From Devosia riboflavina (GTDB lineage: Bacteria > Pseudomonadota > Alphaproteobacteria > Rhizobiales > Devosiaceae): 64,000 bases of DNA. The stretch lies in NCBI RefSeq assembly GCF_000743575.1, contig NZ_JQGC01000033.1:1-64000 (forward strand), given 5' to 3'. Position numbers and translations under genes: made by a program. Of this stretch, positions 26,970 to 36,406 are shown piece by piece. The notes under the pieces were generated by a model. The model ran no database searches, was not told the origin of the DNA, and saw nothing but the letters and a program-made list of their open reading frames with translations. Position 1 is the stretch's first letter. The number at the start of each line of letters is the position of its first letter.

Positions 26970-28877
26970 TCAAACCACCTCGGGAATCCAGACCACCATG
27001 CTCCCCTGCCCGCGATTGGCCCAGAGATAGTATGGAATAGCCGTGAGGTTCGCCTCGCGCTCTGCCGGCGGTTTGGTGCGATAAAGCCCCGACCACTCGC
27101 CCTCATCGATCGCCGTTGCCGGCGCCTTCAGCGTAACAACGCCATCGAACAGCCCCGCCTCGGTCTTCACCTCCAGCGCCGCATCGCGCTTGATCTTCAG
27201 CCGCTGCACGCGCCCGCCGGGATTGTCCACTTCCTCGACGCAATAGACCAGCGGTCCACGCTTCAGCGCCACGCGCCCAGCATTCATGATCACGCCCGGA
27301 TGCGAATAGAGCCGCTCCGCCGGCATCGGCAGGTCGAGCTCAATCGTATCGCCCTTCGCCCAGGTACGGTTGATCGTGACGTAGCCGTTCACGGCCTTGG
27401 CCTCGACCTTCTGCCCGTTCACCGAAACCGTCGCCCCATGGCACCAGCCCGGAATACGCAGCTTCACATCGAACACCGCCGGCGCTTCCGGATCGACCGA
27501 GATCCTGATGTCACCCGACCAGGGATAATCAGACACTTCCTTGAGCGCGACCTTCTGCCCACCGATCTCGACCGTCGAGCCAATCCCGCCATAGAGATGG
27601 AACGCCACACCGTCGTCCGACGTCGAGACGAAGTAGCCACCAACCGAAGCCACCAGCCGCGACACATTCATCGTGCAGCATGGGCAGGTGTGCCAATCCC
27701 ACCGCGTCGGCGTGCCGTCGCTTTCGAGCGGATTGGCATAGAAATAGTGCTCGCCATCGCGGCTCAACCCCGAAAGCGCGCCATTGAACATGGCGAGTTC
27801 GAGAATGTCCGCATATTTCCCATCAAGATCGAGATGCAGCATGCGCTGCGCCCAGAAGATCAGCGCCACCGAGGCGCACGTCTCGGCATAAGCCGTCTGG
27901 TTGGGCAGGTCGAAATCATGCGTAAAACCCTCGTTATGCGCCGAGGGGCCAAGGCCCGCCGTCACATACATCTTGGTTTCCATCACATCGTCCCAAAGCA
28001 CCTCGCAGGCACGCTTCAGCGCCGGATCGTTCAGCTCTGCGGCGAGGTCCGCCATGGCCGTATAGAGATACATGGCGCGCACGGCGTGCCCGACCACCTT
28101 CTCCTGCTCGCGCACCGGCTTGTGGCTCTGCGAATATTCGTAATTGCCGAAGACATAGCGCTGCTTGCTGTCTCCGCCCTCGCGCGCCTCGCGCTCGATG
28201 TCGAAATAATGCGGGTTCGGCCGCCCCCGCTCGTTGATCATATAGGTGGCAAAGTCGAGATGCTTCTTCTCCCCTGTGAGGTAGTAGAGCTTCATCAGCG
28301 CCAGCTCGATTTCCTCGTGCCCATCATAGCCACGCTTCTTGCCCGGTTCGGTGCCGAAGGTCGAATAGATGTGGTCGAGATAGCGCTCCATCACATCCAG
28401 GAACCGTCGCCGACCGGTTACTTGAAAATAGGCTATCGCGCCTTCGAGCAGGTGCCCGGCATTATACATCTCGTGATTGTCACGCAGATTGGTCCAGCGG
28501 TTCTCCGGCTCATGCCCGAGATACCAGCAATTGAGATAACCATCCGGCGCCTGCGCCTTTTCAAGGTCATCGACGGCGGCCTCAATCTTGGCCTCGATGT
28601 CGGCATCGCGCCGATGCGCCAGCGCATAGCTCGCCGCCTCGATCCACTTGCCAACGTCGCTGTCCCAGAAAACCTGCACGGTAAAACCGTTGCTGTGCCG
28701 CGGGAAGCGCAGCGGCGGCTGCGGATTGGGCAGCTTCAGCGAGTCGAGAATGCCATATTCACCCAGTTTCTTGTGCTGGCTGGGCACGGTTCGGTCAAGC
28801 ACCGTTTCGAGCCGTTCATGCCAGAATTTTCCCTCAAGCCGCACATCGGGAAAGGGAACGGGAGCGTAACGAGACAT
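26970..28877 (-). CDS. Glycoside hydrolase family 127 beta-L-arabinofuranosidase
   Basis: A 635-residue GH127 enzyme. The family's zinc/Cys site is HTCPCCTMN (~residues 395-403), and the conserved Glu lies in AYAETCASVALIFW (~332). GH127 enzymes use a Cys nucleophile held by zinc and release L-arabinose from beta-L-arabinofuranosides. No signal peptide is visible, so it acts in the cytoplasm on imported glycosides. It is last in the transporter operon, separated from the ATPase gene by a palindromic repeat. Confidence 0.92.
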   Translation of the reverse strand: MSRYAPVPFPDVRLEGKFWHERLETVLDRTVPSQHKKLGEYGILDSLKLPNPQPPLRFPRHSNGFTVQVFWDSDVGKWIEAASYALAHRRDADIEAKIEAAVDDLEKAQAPDGYLNCWYLGHEPENRWTNLRDNHEMYNAGHLLEGAIAYFQVTGRRRFLDVMERYLDHIYSTFGTEPGKKRGYDGHEEIELALMKLYYLTGEKKHLDFATYMINERGRPNPHYFDIEREAREGGDSKQRYVFGNYEYSQSHKPVREQEKVVGHAVRAMYLYTAMADLAAELNDPALKRACEVLWDDVMETKMYVTAGLGPSAHNEGFTHDFDLPNQTAYAETCASVALIFWAQRMLHLDLDGKYADILELAMFNGALSGLSRDGEHYFYANPLESDGTPTRWDWHTCPCCTMNVSRLVASVGGYFVSTSDDGVAFHLYGGIGSTVEIGGQKVALKEVSDYPWSGDIRISVDPEAPAVFDVKLRIPGWCHGATVSVNGQKVEAKAVNGYVTINRTWAKGDTIELDLPMPAERLYSHPGVIMNAGRVALKRGPLVYCVEEVDNPGGRVQRLKIKRDAALEVKTEAGLFDGVVTLKAPATAIDEGEWSGLYRTKPPAEREANLTAIPYYLWANRGQGSMVVWIPEVV

Positions 28878-28940
28878 GAGAAAACCTTTTCGCTTTCAAA
28901 GCTGTAGAGTTTCGTAGTTGGGCTCTCCCCACCTCCGATT

Positions 28941-29010
28941 GTCACCCCGGCGAAGGCCGGGGCCCATCCTGAGATCTCAAGATGGATCCCGGCCTTCGCC
29001 GGGATGACAC
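28941..29010. repeat. REP-like palindrome between the ABC ATPase and GH127 genes
   Basis: GTCACCCCGGCGAAGGCCGG (from 28941) faces its inverse ending at GGGATGACA, with GAGATCTC near the centre. This is the common alphaproteobacterial 'CCCCGGCGAAGGCCGGGG' repeat. It may protect or attenuate the upstream part of the operon mRNA. Confidence 0.85.
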
Positions 29011-29033
29011 GCGGTGGGGGCTGATAGTGTTTG

Positions 29034-30089
29034 CTAAATCCTTGCCCCGGTCTGCGGATCGAACAGGTGCACCAGCGCCGGATCGATATCGAGGCCCACC
29101 CGGTCCCCCACCGAAAAGCCAAGCCGCTCCGTCTGCACCAGTTGCAGGGCACCATCCTTGGAGGTCAGATACGTCGCCGAGCCGGTCGACTCCACATTGC
29201 CAACTTCGAAATGGAAGCTTGCCGCCCCCTCGGCCACGCGCAGATTTTCAGGGCGCACGCCGGCAACCACCTTGCGATTGGGTTCAGCCTGCCGCGCCAG
29301 CGGAATGCGATCCCCCGCCCCCACGACAACACCGCGGCCATCTTCGGAAATGACACCGTCGACAAAATTCATCGCCGGCGAACCGATGAACCCGGCGACG
29401 AACCGATTGACCGGCTGGTCGTAGAGGTCGAGCGGCCGCCCCTGCTGTTCGATGACGCCATCCCGCATGACCACGACCCAATCAGCCATGGTCATGGCCT
29501 CGATCTGATCATGCGTCACATAGACCGATGTCGCCCCGAGCCGATCATGCAGCGCGCGGATTTCCTTGCGCATCTGCACGCGCAGCGCCGCATCGAGATT
29601 GCTGAGCGGCTCGTCGAACAGAAACGCCTTGGGATTGCGGATAATCGCCCGGCCCATGGCCACACGCTGCCGCTGCCCGCCCGAAAGCTGCCGCGGATAA
29701 CGCGACAGCAGCGCCGAAAGCCCCGTCGTGGCCGCCACTTCCGCCGCCTTGGCCTTTGCCTCCGCCTTCCCCACGCCGTGCAGACGCAGCGAGTAGGTCA
29801 GGTTTTCCTCCACCGTCATATGCGGATAGAGCGCATAGCTCTGAAACACCATGGCAATGTCCCGGTGTCGCGGCGGCACACCCGTCATCTCCTTCCCGGC
29901 AATATGAAGGTCACCCGAGGTAATGGTTTCGAGCCCGGCAATCGAGCGCAGCAGTGTAGACTTGCCACAGCCAGAAGGCCCAACCAGCGCTACAAAGCTC
30001 CCCTTCTCAATGGAAAGGCTGACCTTTTTCAGCGCATGAAAAGCGCCATAATGCTTATCGATATTTTTCAGTTCGATCTGGGCAGTCAT
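29034..30089 (-). CDS. Sugar ABC transporter ATP-binding protein (UgpC/MalK type)
   Basis: A 351-residue ATPase. Walker A GPSGCGKST (~36-44), Q-loop VFQSYALYP, signature LSGGQRQRVAMGRA and Walker B AFLFDEPLSNLD are all intact. The C-terminal OB/TOBE domain beginning near residue 240 is typical of MalK/UgpC. It energises the two permeases encoded just upstream; its ATG overlaps the preceding stop by 4 bases. Confidence 0.96.
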   Translation of the reverse strand: MTAQIELKNIDKHYGAFHALKKVSLSIEKGSFVALVGPSGCGKSTLLRSIAGLETITSGDLHIAGKEMTGVPPRHRDIAMVFQSYALYPHMTVEENLTYSLRLHGVGKAEAKAKAAEVAATTGLSALLSRYPRQLSGGQRQRVAMGRAIIRNPKAFLFDEPLSNLDAALRVQMRKEIRALHDRLGATSVYVTHDQIEAMTMADWVVVMRDGVIEQQGRPLDLYDQPVNRFVAGFIGSPAMNFVDGVISEDGRGVVVGAGDRIPLARQAEPNRKVVAGVRPENLRVAEGAASFHFEVGNVESTGSATYLTSKDGALQLVQTERLGFSVGDRVGLDIDPALVHLFDPQTGARI

Positions 30090-30913
30090 TTGAGTGCTCC
30101 CGAGGTGAGGCCGGAGACGATGCGGCGCTGCAGCAGGACGAAGACGGCAAGGATCGGCGTCACATAGATCGCCGAATAGGCCATGATGGCGTTCCAGTCG
30201 GTCGAATTGGGTCCGAGGAAGCCCGAAAGACCCACGCTGGCCGGCTGCAAGGCGGGCGCCTGGATGATCGACTTGGAATAGATGTACTCGCCGAACGAGC
30301 TCATGAAGGTGAGGATGGCGCAGACCAAAATGCCATTCCGCGCCAGCGGCAGCACGATGGAGAAGAACGCCCCAACTCGGGAATTGCCGTCCACCAGCGC
30401 CGCCTCTTCGAGTTCACGCGGCACGGTCATGAAGGTGGCGCGCACCAAGACGACGAAGAACGGCATGGCCTTCGCCGCCGCCGCCAGCACCACCGCCGTG
30501 CGCGGATAGTTCAGCAAGCCGAACTGATTGAACGCGACAAAGAGTGGCGTCACCATCACCGAAGCCGGCAGCACCTGCAGCATCAGCACCGAGAACAGCC
30601 CGATATCCAGCCAGACATTCCGGTAACGCGCCAGCACATAGGCGCAGCCGGTGCCGAAAATCACGGTAATGGCGGTGACGCCCGCCGCGATCAGCGTCGA
30701 GTTCCAGAGGAACACATGCATGGTCCGCCGCGTCCATACATTGGGATAGATCGAAAGGTCGATCTCACGCGGCCAGAAGGTGGGGGGATTGGCAAAGATC
30801 TCCGAGCCCGATTTGAAGCTCGTGACATACATCCAGTAGAGCGGGAAGAGATAGACCGCGGCCAGCGCCAGAGCGACGACAACGAGCAGCCAGGGAACAT
30901 ACGGCCGGGTCAT
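30086..30913 (-). CDS. Carbohydrate ABC transporter permease (MalG type)
   Basis: A 275-residue inner-membrane permease with six helices. The EAA coupling loop reads ELEEAALVDGNSRVGAFFSI, close to the binding-protein-dependent permease consensus EAAxxDGA. It pairs with the MalF-type permease, sharing 4-base ATGA overlaps with the genes on both sides, so stoichiometric translation is expected. Confidence 0.94.
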   Translation of the reverse strand: MTRPYVPWLLVVVALALAAVYLFPLYWMYVTSFKSGSEIFANPPTFWPREIDLSIYPNVWTRRTMHVFLWNSTLIAAGVTAITVIFGTGCAYVLARYRNVWLDIGLFSVLMLQVLPASVMVTPLFVAFNQFGLLNYPRTAVVLAAAAKAMPFFVVLVRATFMTVPRELEEAALVDGNSRVGAFFSIVLPLARNGILVCAILTFMSSFGEYIYSKSIIQAPALQPASVGLSGFLGPNSTDWNAIMAYSAIYVTPILAVFVLLQRRIVSGLTSGALK

Positions 30914-31812
30914 CCGCGCACCTCATGGCGGGTGGAGCGCACATAGATGATCGAAGCGATCAGCACGAGCACTAGCATCATCACGGAAATCGTGGCGCCC
31001 TTGGCGAAGTCGTAAAGCTGAAAGCTCATCTGCCAGGACCAGTATTGGGCAACCGTCGAGGTATTGGCCGGGCCGCCCTCGGTGATTGCAGGGAAAAGGT
31101 CGAACTGTTGCAAGGTGCCAATCAGCCCCAGCGAGAGCACCGCACCAATGGTCGAGCGCATCATCGGCAACGTGATCGTCCAGAAGCGCTGCAGCGCATT
31201 GGCGCCATCCAGTTCGGCGGCCTCGTAGAGATCACGCGGAATGGCGGCGAGCCCGACCGACAGCAGCAGCATGTTGAAAGCGAGGCCCAGCCAGATATTG
31301 GCGATGACCACGGCCCAAATCGAAAAGGCCGGATCGGACTTCCAGAACACATTCGACTGGATGATCCCAAGGCCCTTGAGGATCGTGTTGAGCACGCCGA
31401 AATCGCCGGCGAGAATCCAGCTCCAGATGGCGCCGACCACCAGGCCCGGCATCACCCACGAGACAAGGAACAGCCCGCGAATGGTCGATGCACCCGGAAA
31501 GTTCTGCGCGAAGAACAGCGCCAGCGCGAAGCCGATGACGAACTGTCCGCCCATCGAGAAGAAGACAAAGATAAAAGTGTTCTTCGCCACCAGCCAGAAT
31601 GCCGGCTCGCGCACCACATCGATATAGTTCTGGAAGCCGGCCCATGGCCGGATCAGCGAGCCCAGGGTGAACATATCCACCTGCTGAAAGCTCATGAGCA
31701 CGTTGTAGATCAGCGGCAGGCCAGCCATGGCGATGAGAAAAACCATCGCCGCGCCCACCAGCAGAATATCGAAACCCACGCCATCGCGCAGGGAAGCCAA
31801 AAATCGTCGCAT
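30910..31812 (-). CDS. Carbohydrate ABC transporter permease (MalF type)
   Basis: A 300-residue permease with about six to seven helices. The EAA loop is DLYEAAELDGANALQRFWTI. I choose the ATG at 31812 (MRRFLASL) because TTGGAGGT lies just upstream; earlier in-frame Met codons at 31842 and 31860 approach or enter the inverted-repeat element at 31846-31953. It forms the heterodimeric channel with the MalG-type permease. Confidence 0.93.
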   Translation of the reverse strand: MRRFLASLRDGVGFDILLVGAAMVFLIAMAGLPLIYNVLMSFQQVDMFTLGSLIRPWAGFQNYIDVVREPAFWLVAKNTFIFVFFSMGGQFVIGFALALFFAQNFPGASTIRGLFLVSWVMPGLVVGAIWSWILAGDFGVLNTILKGLGIIQSNVFWKSDPAFSIWAVVIANIWLGLAFNMLLLSVGLAAIPRDLYEAAELDGANALQRFWTITLPMMRSTIGAVLSLGLIGTLQQFDLFPAITEGGPANTSTVAQYWSWQMSFQLYDFAKGATISVMMLVLVLIASIIYVRSTRHEVRG

Positions 31813-31845
31813 AAGACCTCCAACGGCGGGACCAGTTTCCATGAT

Positions 31846-31953
31846 CACCCCCACCCTCATTCCCTCCCCACAAGGGGGAGGGAGGCGCTCGCCTCGGCGT
31901 CACGGTTCCATCGTCTCCCTCCCCCTTGTGGGGAGGGATCAAGGGTGGGGGTG
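31846..31953. repeat. 108-base GC-rich inverted-repeat element, copy 2
   Basis: The reverse complement matches the element at 6862-6968 across both arm pairs and much of the centre (GACGATGGAACCG). It lies between the solute-binding-protein gene and the first permease gene, a place where a hairpin can favour high expression of the binding protein. Confidence 0.9.
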
Positions 31954-31981
31954 CGGCAGACGCAGCTCCACCCGATGGGTC

Positions 31982-33211
31982 CTACTTCCCGAGAATGCCG
32001 TTGATGGTGGTCTGGGCCTGGGCCAGCGCATCCTTGGACGACATCTGGCCGGTCAGGGCCTGCTGCATGGCGTCATAAATGGCCTTGGAGATCTTCTGCC
32101 ATTCCGGATGCGGACCGCGCGGCTGGGCATACTGGAGCTGTTCCAGGAACACTTTTAGCGCCGCATCCTTCTTCTCGACGCCGGTTACCGGCAGTTCGAT
32201 ATCGCTGCGTGCCGGAATGGAGCCGAATTCTTCAAAAATCCGGTTGTCCTGGCTGGCAAAATATTCGAGCGCGCGGAACGCTTCGTCCGGATGCTTGGTG
32301 GTCGACATGATACCCCAGTCGAACCCACCGAGAGCCGAAGACCGCTCGCCGCCGTCAGTGATGGTCGGCAGCAGCGCCACGCCCCAGTCGAACTTGGCGT
32401 CTTCGACCATACGGTCAACTTCCCACGGGCCAGAGATCGCCATGGCGGCATTGCCCGAGTTGAACGTGCCGGTAGAATCCCACTGGCCGAGGCTCAAAAC
32501 GTCCTTGGAAGCCCAGCCATTGTCGACCATCTTCTTCCACAGATCGAGCACTTCGGCCGCGCCGTCGGTCGCCACATTGTCGTAGCCACCACCCGACATC
32601 TGGATGATCGGCAGGAACTGGAATGTGCCCTCTTCGCCCGCACGGGCCGAGAAGGTCGCGCCATAGACGTTATTTGCCGGATCGGTCAGCTTTTCGGCAT
32701 ATTCAGTCAACTGCGCCCAGGTCTTCGGTGGCTCGGTGATCCCTGCCTCGGCGAAGAGGTCCTTGTTGTAGAACACGCCGATCGTGTCGGTATATTTCGG
32801 AATGCCGAACAGCTTGCCATCCCACGACACCGAGTTCAGCGGACCCTGGAAATAGTTCTCGGCCTTGATCACGCTCGAGTTGGCCACCCGGTCGGTAATG
32901 TCGAGCATGGCGCCGCGCGACGAGAACAGCGCAAAGTCCGGATTATCGAACGACACGATGTCAGGCGCATTGCCCGTCGCAAAAGCGCGCAGCGTTTCGT
33001 TGACGAGATCGTCGAACGGAATGGCGCGGTATTCGACGACGATATCCTCATTAGCCTCGTCGAATTCCTTCGAGAACGTATCGGCGATACCGACGCGATC
33101 CACCCCATCGATCGACCAGATTTTCAGCGTCACCTGCGCAAAGGCCGGCGTCGCCAGGCTCATTGCGCCAAGGCTCACGGCAGCCAGCAGTCCGTATGCG
33201 TTCAGTTTCAT
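31982..33211 (-). CDS. Extracellular sugar-binding protein of the ABC transporter
   Basis: A 409-residue family 1 extracellular solute-binding protein. The signal peptide is MKLNAYGLLAAVSLGAMSLA with cleavage after AFA, giving a periplasmic protein. The start at 33211 is set by GGGAGGAGA 7 bases upstream. Internal features such as FNSGNAAMAISGPWEVDRM and the GIPKYTDTIGVFYN strand are typical of oligosaccharide binders. The ligand is probably an arabinofuranose-containing oligosaccharide, inferred from the GH127 gene. Confidence 0.94.
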   Translation of the reverse strand: MKLNAYGLLAAVSLGAMSLATPAFAQVTLKIWSIDGVDRVGIADTFSKEFDEANEDIVVEYRAIPFDDLVNETLRAFATGNAPDIVSFDNPDFALFSSRGAMLDITDRVANSSVIKAENYFQGPLNSVSWDGKLFGIPKYTDTIGVFYNKDLFAEAGITEPPKTWAQLTEYAEKLTDPANNVYGATFSARAGEEGTFQFLPIIQMSGGGYDNVATDGAAEVLDLWKKMVDNGWASKDVLSLGQWDSTGTFNSGNAAMAISGPWEVDRMVEDAKFDWGVALLPTITDGGERSSALGGFDWGIMSTTKHPDEAFRALEYFASQDNRIFEEFGSIPARSDIELPVTGVEKKDAALKVFLEQLQYAQPRGPHPEWQKISKAIYDAMQQALTGQMSSKDALAQAQTTINGILGK

Positions 33212-33283
33212 CAGGTTCTCCTCCCTGAGCGGCACAATCGCCGCAAATATGCTGCACGGAGCCCTCCTGCCCCTTGGCAGCGA

Positions 33284-34327
33284 CTAATCGACGGCGGCGA
33301 CAACACCCCCGCGACTTTCCGTAACCGCAGCGTTACCGCCGCAGGATTCTCGAATGACGAGCTGGCATGGCAATTTCCGCACGCCCGGCTCCACCGGCTT
33401 GCCCTCGGCAAGCTCCAGCACCAGCCGCCCGGCCTCGCGGCCGAGAGCCTTCAAATTCATGTCGACCGAAGTCAGCGGCGGCCGCGTCTGGCCCGCGACA
33501 ATTTCCCAATTGTCGAAGCCGACCACCGACACATCCGCAGGCACCTTCACCCCACGCTCGCGCAGAGCATCGACGACACCACGCGCGATCTGGTCATTGC
33601 CGCAGAAAATGGCATCTGGCGTCTCGCCCTGTTGCCAGAGCTGCGCCACCGCTTCATGCCCCCAGTGTTCGGACCAGGCGCCGTAAAGCACTACACCGTC
33701 CCCGCCAATGCCAGCCCGATAGGCCTTCGTCCGCTCCTTGACCGAGGCAAAAGTTTCGGGACCCGTAACATGCACGATACGCTTGCACCCCAGCGCGATC
33801 AGGTGCTCCACCGCCTCGGCGGAACCCTGAAAATCGTCCGAAACCAGCGTCACCGAACCCTCATGCCCCTCGGTAAAGGCATAGACCACCGGCACCGGCA
33901 GATTGCTGAGATCCACCGGCAACCGCCGGTCGATGCGTTTTCCGGACGCGATGATCCCATCCACCTGCTTGTCGAGCATGGCATCGAGATGCACGCGCCC
34001 CAGCGCCGGGTCATCCTCGATCCCGCACAGGAAAACCGAGACGCCCTGATCGACCAGCGCCTCCGAAATCCCCGCCATCACCGGCAGCGTAAAACGCCCG
34101 TAGGTGTCGTTCGTAAGAAGCCCAATCGTAAAACTGCGCTTCTGGATCAGCCCTCGCGCCATGGCATTGGGCCGAAACCCCAGTTCCGTCGCCGCCGCCT
34201 TGACGCGCTGCCGCGTGTCCTCGGTCATTCGACCGGTATCGTTGAGCGCCTTGGAGGCCGTCGCAACACTCACGCCGGCACGGCTTGCCACGTCATAAAT
34301 ACGGACTCGACCTCCCCCAGCGCTCAC
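33284..34327 (-). CDS. LacI-family transcriptional regulator of the sugar operon
   Basis: A 347-residue repressor. The N-terminal helix-turn-helix and hinge helix are in IYDVASRAGVSVATASKALN (residues ~9-28), followed by a periplasmic-binding-protein-like sugar-sensing domain. GTG 34327 is preceded by AGAGGAGG. Two LacI-type operator sequences lie 14-50 bases upstream, so it probably represses itself and the transporter genes that follow. Confidence 0.93.
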   Translation of the reverse strand: MSAGGGRVRIYDVASRAGVSVATASKALNDTGRMTEDTRQRVKAAATELGFRPNAMARGLIQKRSFTIGLLTNDTYGRFTLPVMAGISEALVDQGVSVFLCGIEDDPALGRVHLDAMLDKQVDGIIASGKRIDRRLPVDLSNLPVPVVYAFTEGHEGSVTLVSDDFQGSAEAVEHLIALGCKRIVHVTGPETFASVKERTKAYRAGIGGDGVVLYGAWSEHWGHEAVAQLWQQGETPDAIFCGNDQIARGVVDALRERGVKVPADVSVVGFDNWEIVAGQTRPPLTSVDMNLKALGREAGRLVLELAEGKPVEPGVRKLPCQLVIRESCGGNAAVTESRGGVVAAVD

Positions 34328-34340
34328 GAAAACCTCCTCT

Positions 34341-34378
34341 GAGAAACCGTTTTCTCGTGCAGAGAAAACCTTTTCTTC
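34341..34378. promoter_or_regulatory. Paired LacI-type operators upstream of the LacI-transporter genes
   Basis: GAGAAACCGTTTTCTC (34341-34356) and GAGAAAACCTTTTCTTC (34362-34378) are imperfect palindromes with centres about 21 bases, two helical turns, apart. They sit between the isomerase-like gene and the LacI start. Confidence 0.6.
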
Positions 34379-34401
34379 CGCTCCGTCAAGTTAAGTATGA
34401 T

Positions 34402-35298
34402 TTATGACGGGATGAAATCGCCACCCCGGCTCGCCTTGAGATAATTGAGCGCATGCACCTGGCCGCTCATTTCGAGATCGCCGCGATAGACCGGGTCATG
34501 CCAGCCCTCGATATCGATCGAGCCCTGGTAGCCGGCGAGCCGCAGTTCCGAGATCACATCGGTCCAATTGGTGTCGCCAAAACCCGGCGTGCGCATGAAC
34601 ACGAACGGCACCTTGCCGAAAACGCCGTGCTCGCGAATGACATCCCAGCGGATGGTCGCGTCCTTGCCGTGCACATGGAAGAATTTGTGCGCCCATTTAC
34701 GGATCTGCGGGATGGGCTCGATCAGATAGACCATCTGATGGCACGGCTCCCATTCGAGCCCGATATTGTCGTCCGGCGTCTCGTTGAACATCAGCTCCCA
34801 GGCGTCGGGATTGTGCGCAATGTTCCAGTCGCCGGTCTGCCAGTTGCCGTCCATAGCGCAGTTTTCGAACGCGATCTTCACACCCTTGTCCGCCGCACGC
34901 TTGGCCAACTCGCTCCACACTTCCTTGTAGCGCGGCAGGCTATCCGTCAGCACCTGGTTACGAATACGCCCGGTAAAGCCAGCCACGCAGGTCGCGCCAA
35001 AATGGTGCGCATTATCGATGCACTGCTTCCAGCCTTCGAGGGTAAGAAGGTCCTTTTCCTGCGTTTCCAGCGGGTTGCCGAACATGCCGATGGTCGAGAT
35101 CGTGATGTCCCGGTCCCCGATCGCGTCGCGACACCGCTTCCCGAGTTCTGCCAGGTCCTGCCCACTAGTCGTCTGCCAGAAAAACGGCTCAAAGCTCTCA
35201 AAGCCGAGATCAGCTATCCGAGCGATATTCTCCGGCGCCTTACCCTCCGTGGATTGGATCATGGTGCCGATACGAATGGATTTGGCGGGATTGGTCAC
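34402..35298 (-). CDS. Sugar phosphate isomerase/epimerase (xylose-isomerase-like TIM barrel)
   Basis: A 298-residue AP-endonuclease-2/xylose-isomerase-like barrel. Candidate metal-site residues are the Glu in VKIAFENCAM, the His in EWEPCHQM and FFHVHGKDA, and the C-terminal Glu in GSIDIEGWHD. Such proteins act with Gfo/Idh/MocA partners in inositol or sugar catabolism. GTG 35298 is the likely start. It lies 12 bases after the oxidoreductase gene. Confidence 0.88.
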   Translation of the reverse strand: MTNPAKSIRIGTMIQSTEGKAPENIARIADLGFESFEPFFWQTTSGQDLAELGKRCRDAIGDRDITISTIGMFGNPLETQEKDLLTLEGWKQCIDNAHHFGATCVAGFTGRIRNQVLTDSLPRYKEVWSELAKRAADKGVKIAFENCAMDGNWQTGDWNIAHNPDAWELMFNETPDDNIGLEWEPCHQMVYLIEPIPQIRKWAHKFFHVHGKDATIRWDVIREHGVFGKVPFVFMRTPGFGDTNWTDVISELRLAGYQGSIDIEGWHDPVYRGDLEMSGQVHALNYLKASRGGDFIPS

Positions 35299-35310
35299 TG
35301 AACGAAAATC

Positions 35311-36345
35311 CTAGACAGAAATAGAAACACGTTGCTTGAGCTTGGCGCTCTCGATGGCAGCAAAGACCATGGCCAAGCTCTTGATATTGTCGCTGCCCGC
35401 CGTCTCCGGCTGGGCACCACTCTCGATGGCATCGAGGAAATCAGCGATGACGCTGGCATGCCCCTCGGTCTTAGAGCGGTCAGGCATTTCGGGAACATCA
35501 AGCGGCTCCAGCGCCCGGAAAAAGCCTTCCGTGCCAGCAACCCGATGGGCTTCGAACTTGTCGTAGCCGTCCCAAAGCAGCGTGCCCTTGGTGCCCACGA
35601 TCCGCCAGGAAGCCTCCCAGCTCGTATTCGCCCCTTCGGCGCTCCAACTGCCGCGATAGTTGAAGACAATATCGTCCTCGAATTCGAAGATCGCATTGGC
35701 CGCCGCGCCATGGGCATACCAGGAGCCCGGTGGATTGGTTTCAAGGCAATAGACGGCCCGTGGCGCCGTGCCGGCCATAAACCGCGCCGCATCGAGCGTA
35801 TGGATCGCCATATCGAGCAGCAGCACGTTTTCCATCTCTTCGCGGAACCCGCCGAAATGCGCGCCGACGAAGAAATCGCAATTAATGGAGGTCACCTGCC
35901 CCAGCGCGCCGCTTTCGATCAACTGCCGGATGCGCCTGACACCAGGCACATAGCGCCGGTTCTGCACCACGGCATGCACCCGCCCGGCAGCCTTGGCCTG
36001 CTCCACCATGGCACCTGCGCTCTCCAGCGTCGGCGCCATCGGCTTCTCAGTAAGAACATGACAGCGATGGGCAAGCCCCGTGGCCACCAAGGCCGGTCGC
36101 GCACTGGGCACCACAACGTCGAACAGCAGGTCAGGCTTGGTCTCAGCCAGCACCGCGTCGAGGTCGCTGCCGATGACAATATCGCTCAGCGAAAACTCGG
36201 ACGCCCGCGCCTGGGCAATATTTGGATCGAGGTCGACCAGCCCAACCACCCGCACCCGGCCCTTGAGCAAGGGGTGCTCGGTCAAGGCATTGAGCCAGCC
36301 TTTGGACATGGCTCCGCAACCCGCAAGAACGGCCGTAAACTGCAC
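35311..36345 (-). CDS. Gfo/Idh/MocA-family oxidoreductase
   Basis: A 344-residue NAD(P)-dependent sugar dehydrogenase. The dinucleotide motif is VLAGCGAMSKGWLNAL (~7-22) and the family's EKP motif is HVLTEKPMAPT (~95-105). It oxidises or isomerises a sugar hydroxyl. The GTG at 36345 has GGAGG 6 bases upstream; a TTG one codon earlier is possible. It is the first gene of the minus-strand operon and faces a LacI gene across two operators. Confidence 0.9.
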   Translation of the reverse strand: MQFTAVLAGCGAMSKGWLNALTEHPLLKGRVRVVGLVDLDPNIAQARASEFSLSDIVIGSDLDAVLAETKPDLLFDVVVPSARPALVATGLAHRCHVLTEKPMAPTLESAGAMVEQAKAAGRVHAVVQNRRYVPGVRRIRQLIESGALGQVTSINCDFFVGAHFGGFREEMENVLLLDMAIHTLDAARFMAGTAPRAVYCLETNPPGSWYAHGAAANAIFEFEDDIVFNYRGSWSAEGANTSWEASWRIVGTKGTLLWDGYDKFEAHRVAGTEGFFRALEPLDVPEMPDRSKTEGHASVIADFLDAIESGAQPETAGSDNIKSLAMVFAAIESAKLKQRVSISV

Positions 36346-36406
36346 CAAAACCCTCCCCGCAACGGACCGGCTGTCTCTGTGAAGCAGCCTTGAAGGGTCT
36401 CGTTAC

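Noticed and set aside
26943..28907. 654-codon open frame on the plus strand
   Set aside because: Antisense to the GH127 gene, His/Arg/Pro-rich with no family features.
28941..29010. Intrinsic terminator of the ABC transporter operon
   Set aside because: The palindrome matches a dispersed alphaproteobacterial repeat and lacks a T run; GH127 downstream probably remains in the operon.
32291..34342. 683-codon open frame on the plus strand
   Set aside because: Spans antisense to both the binding-protein and LacI genes, which could not share a real opposite-strand gene of this length.
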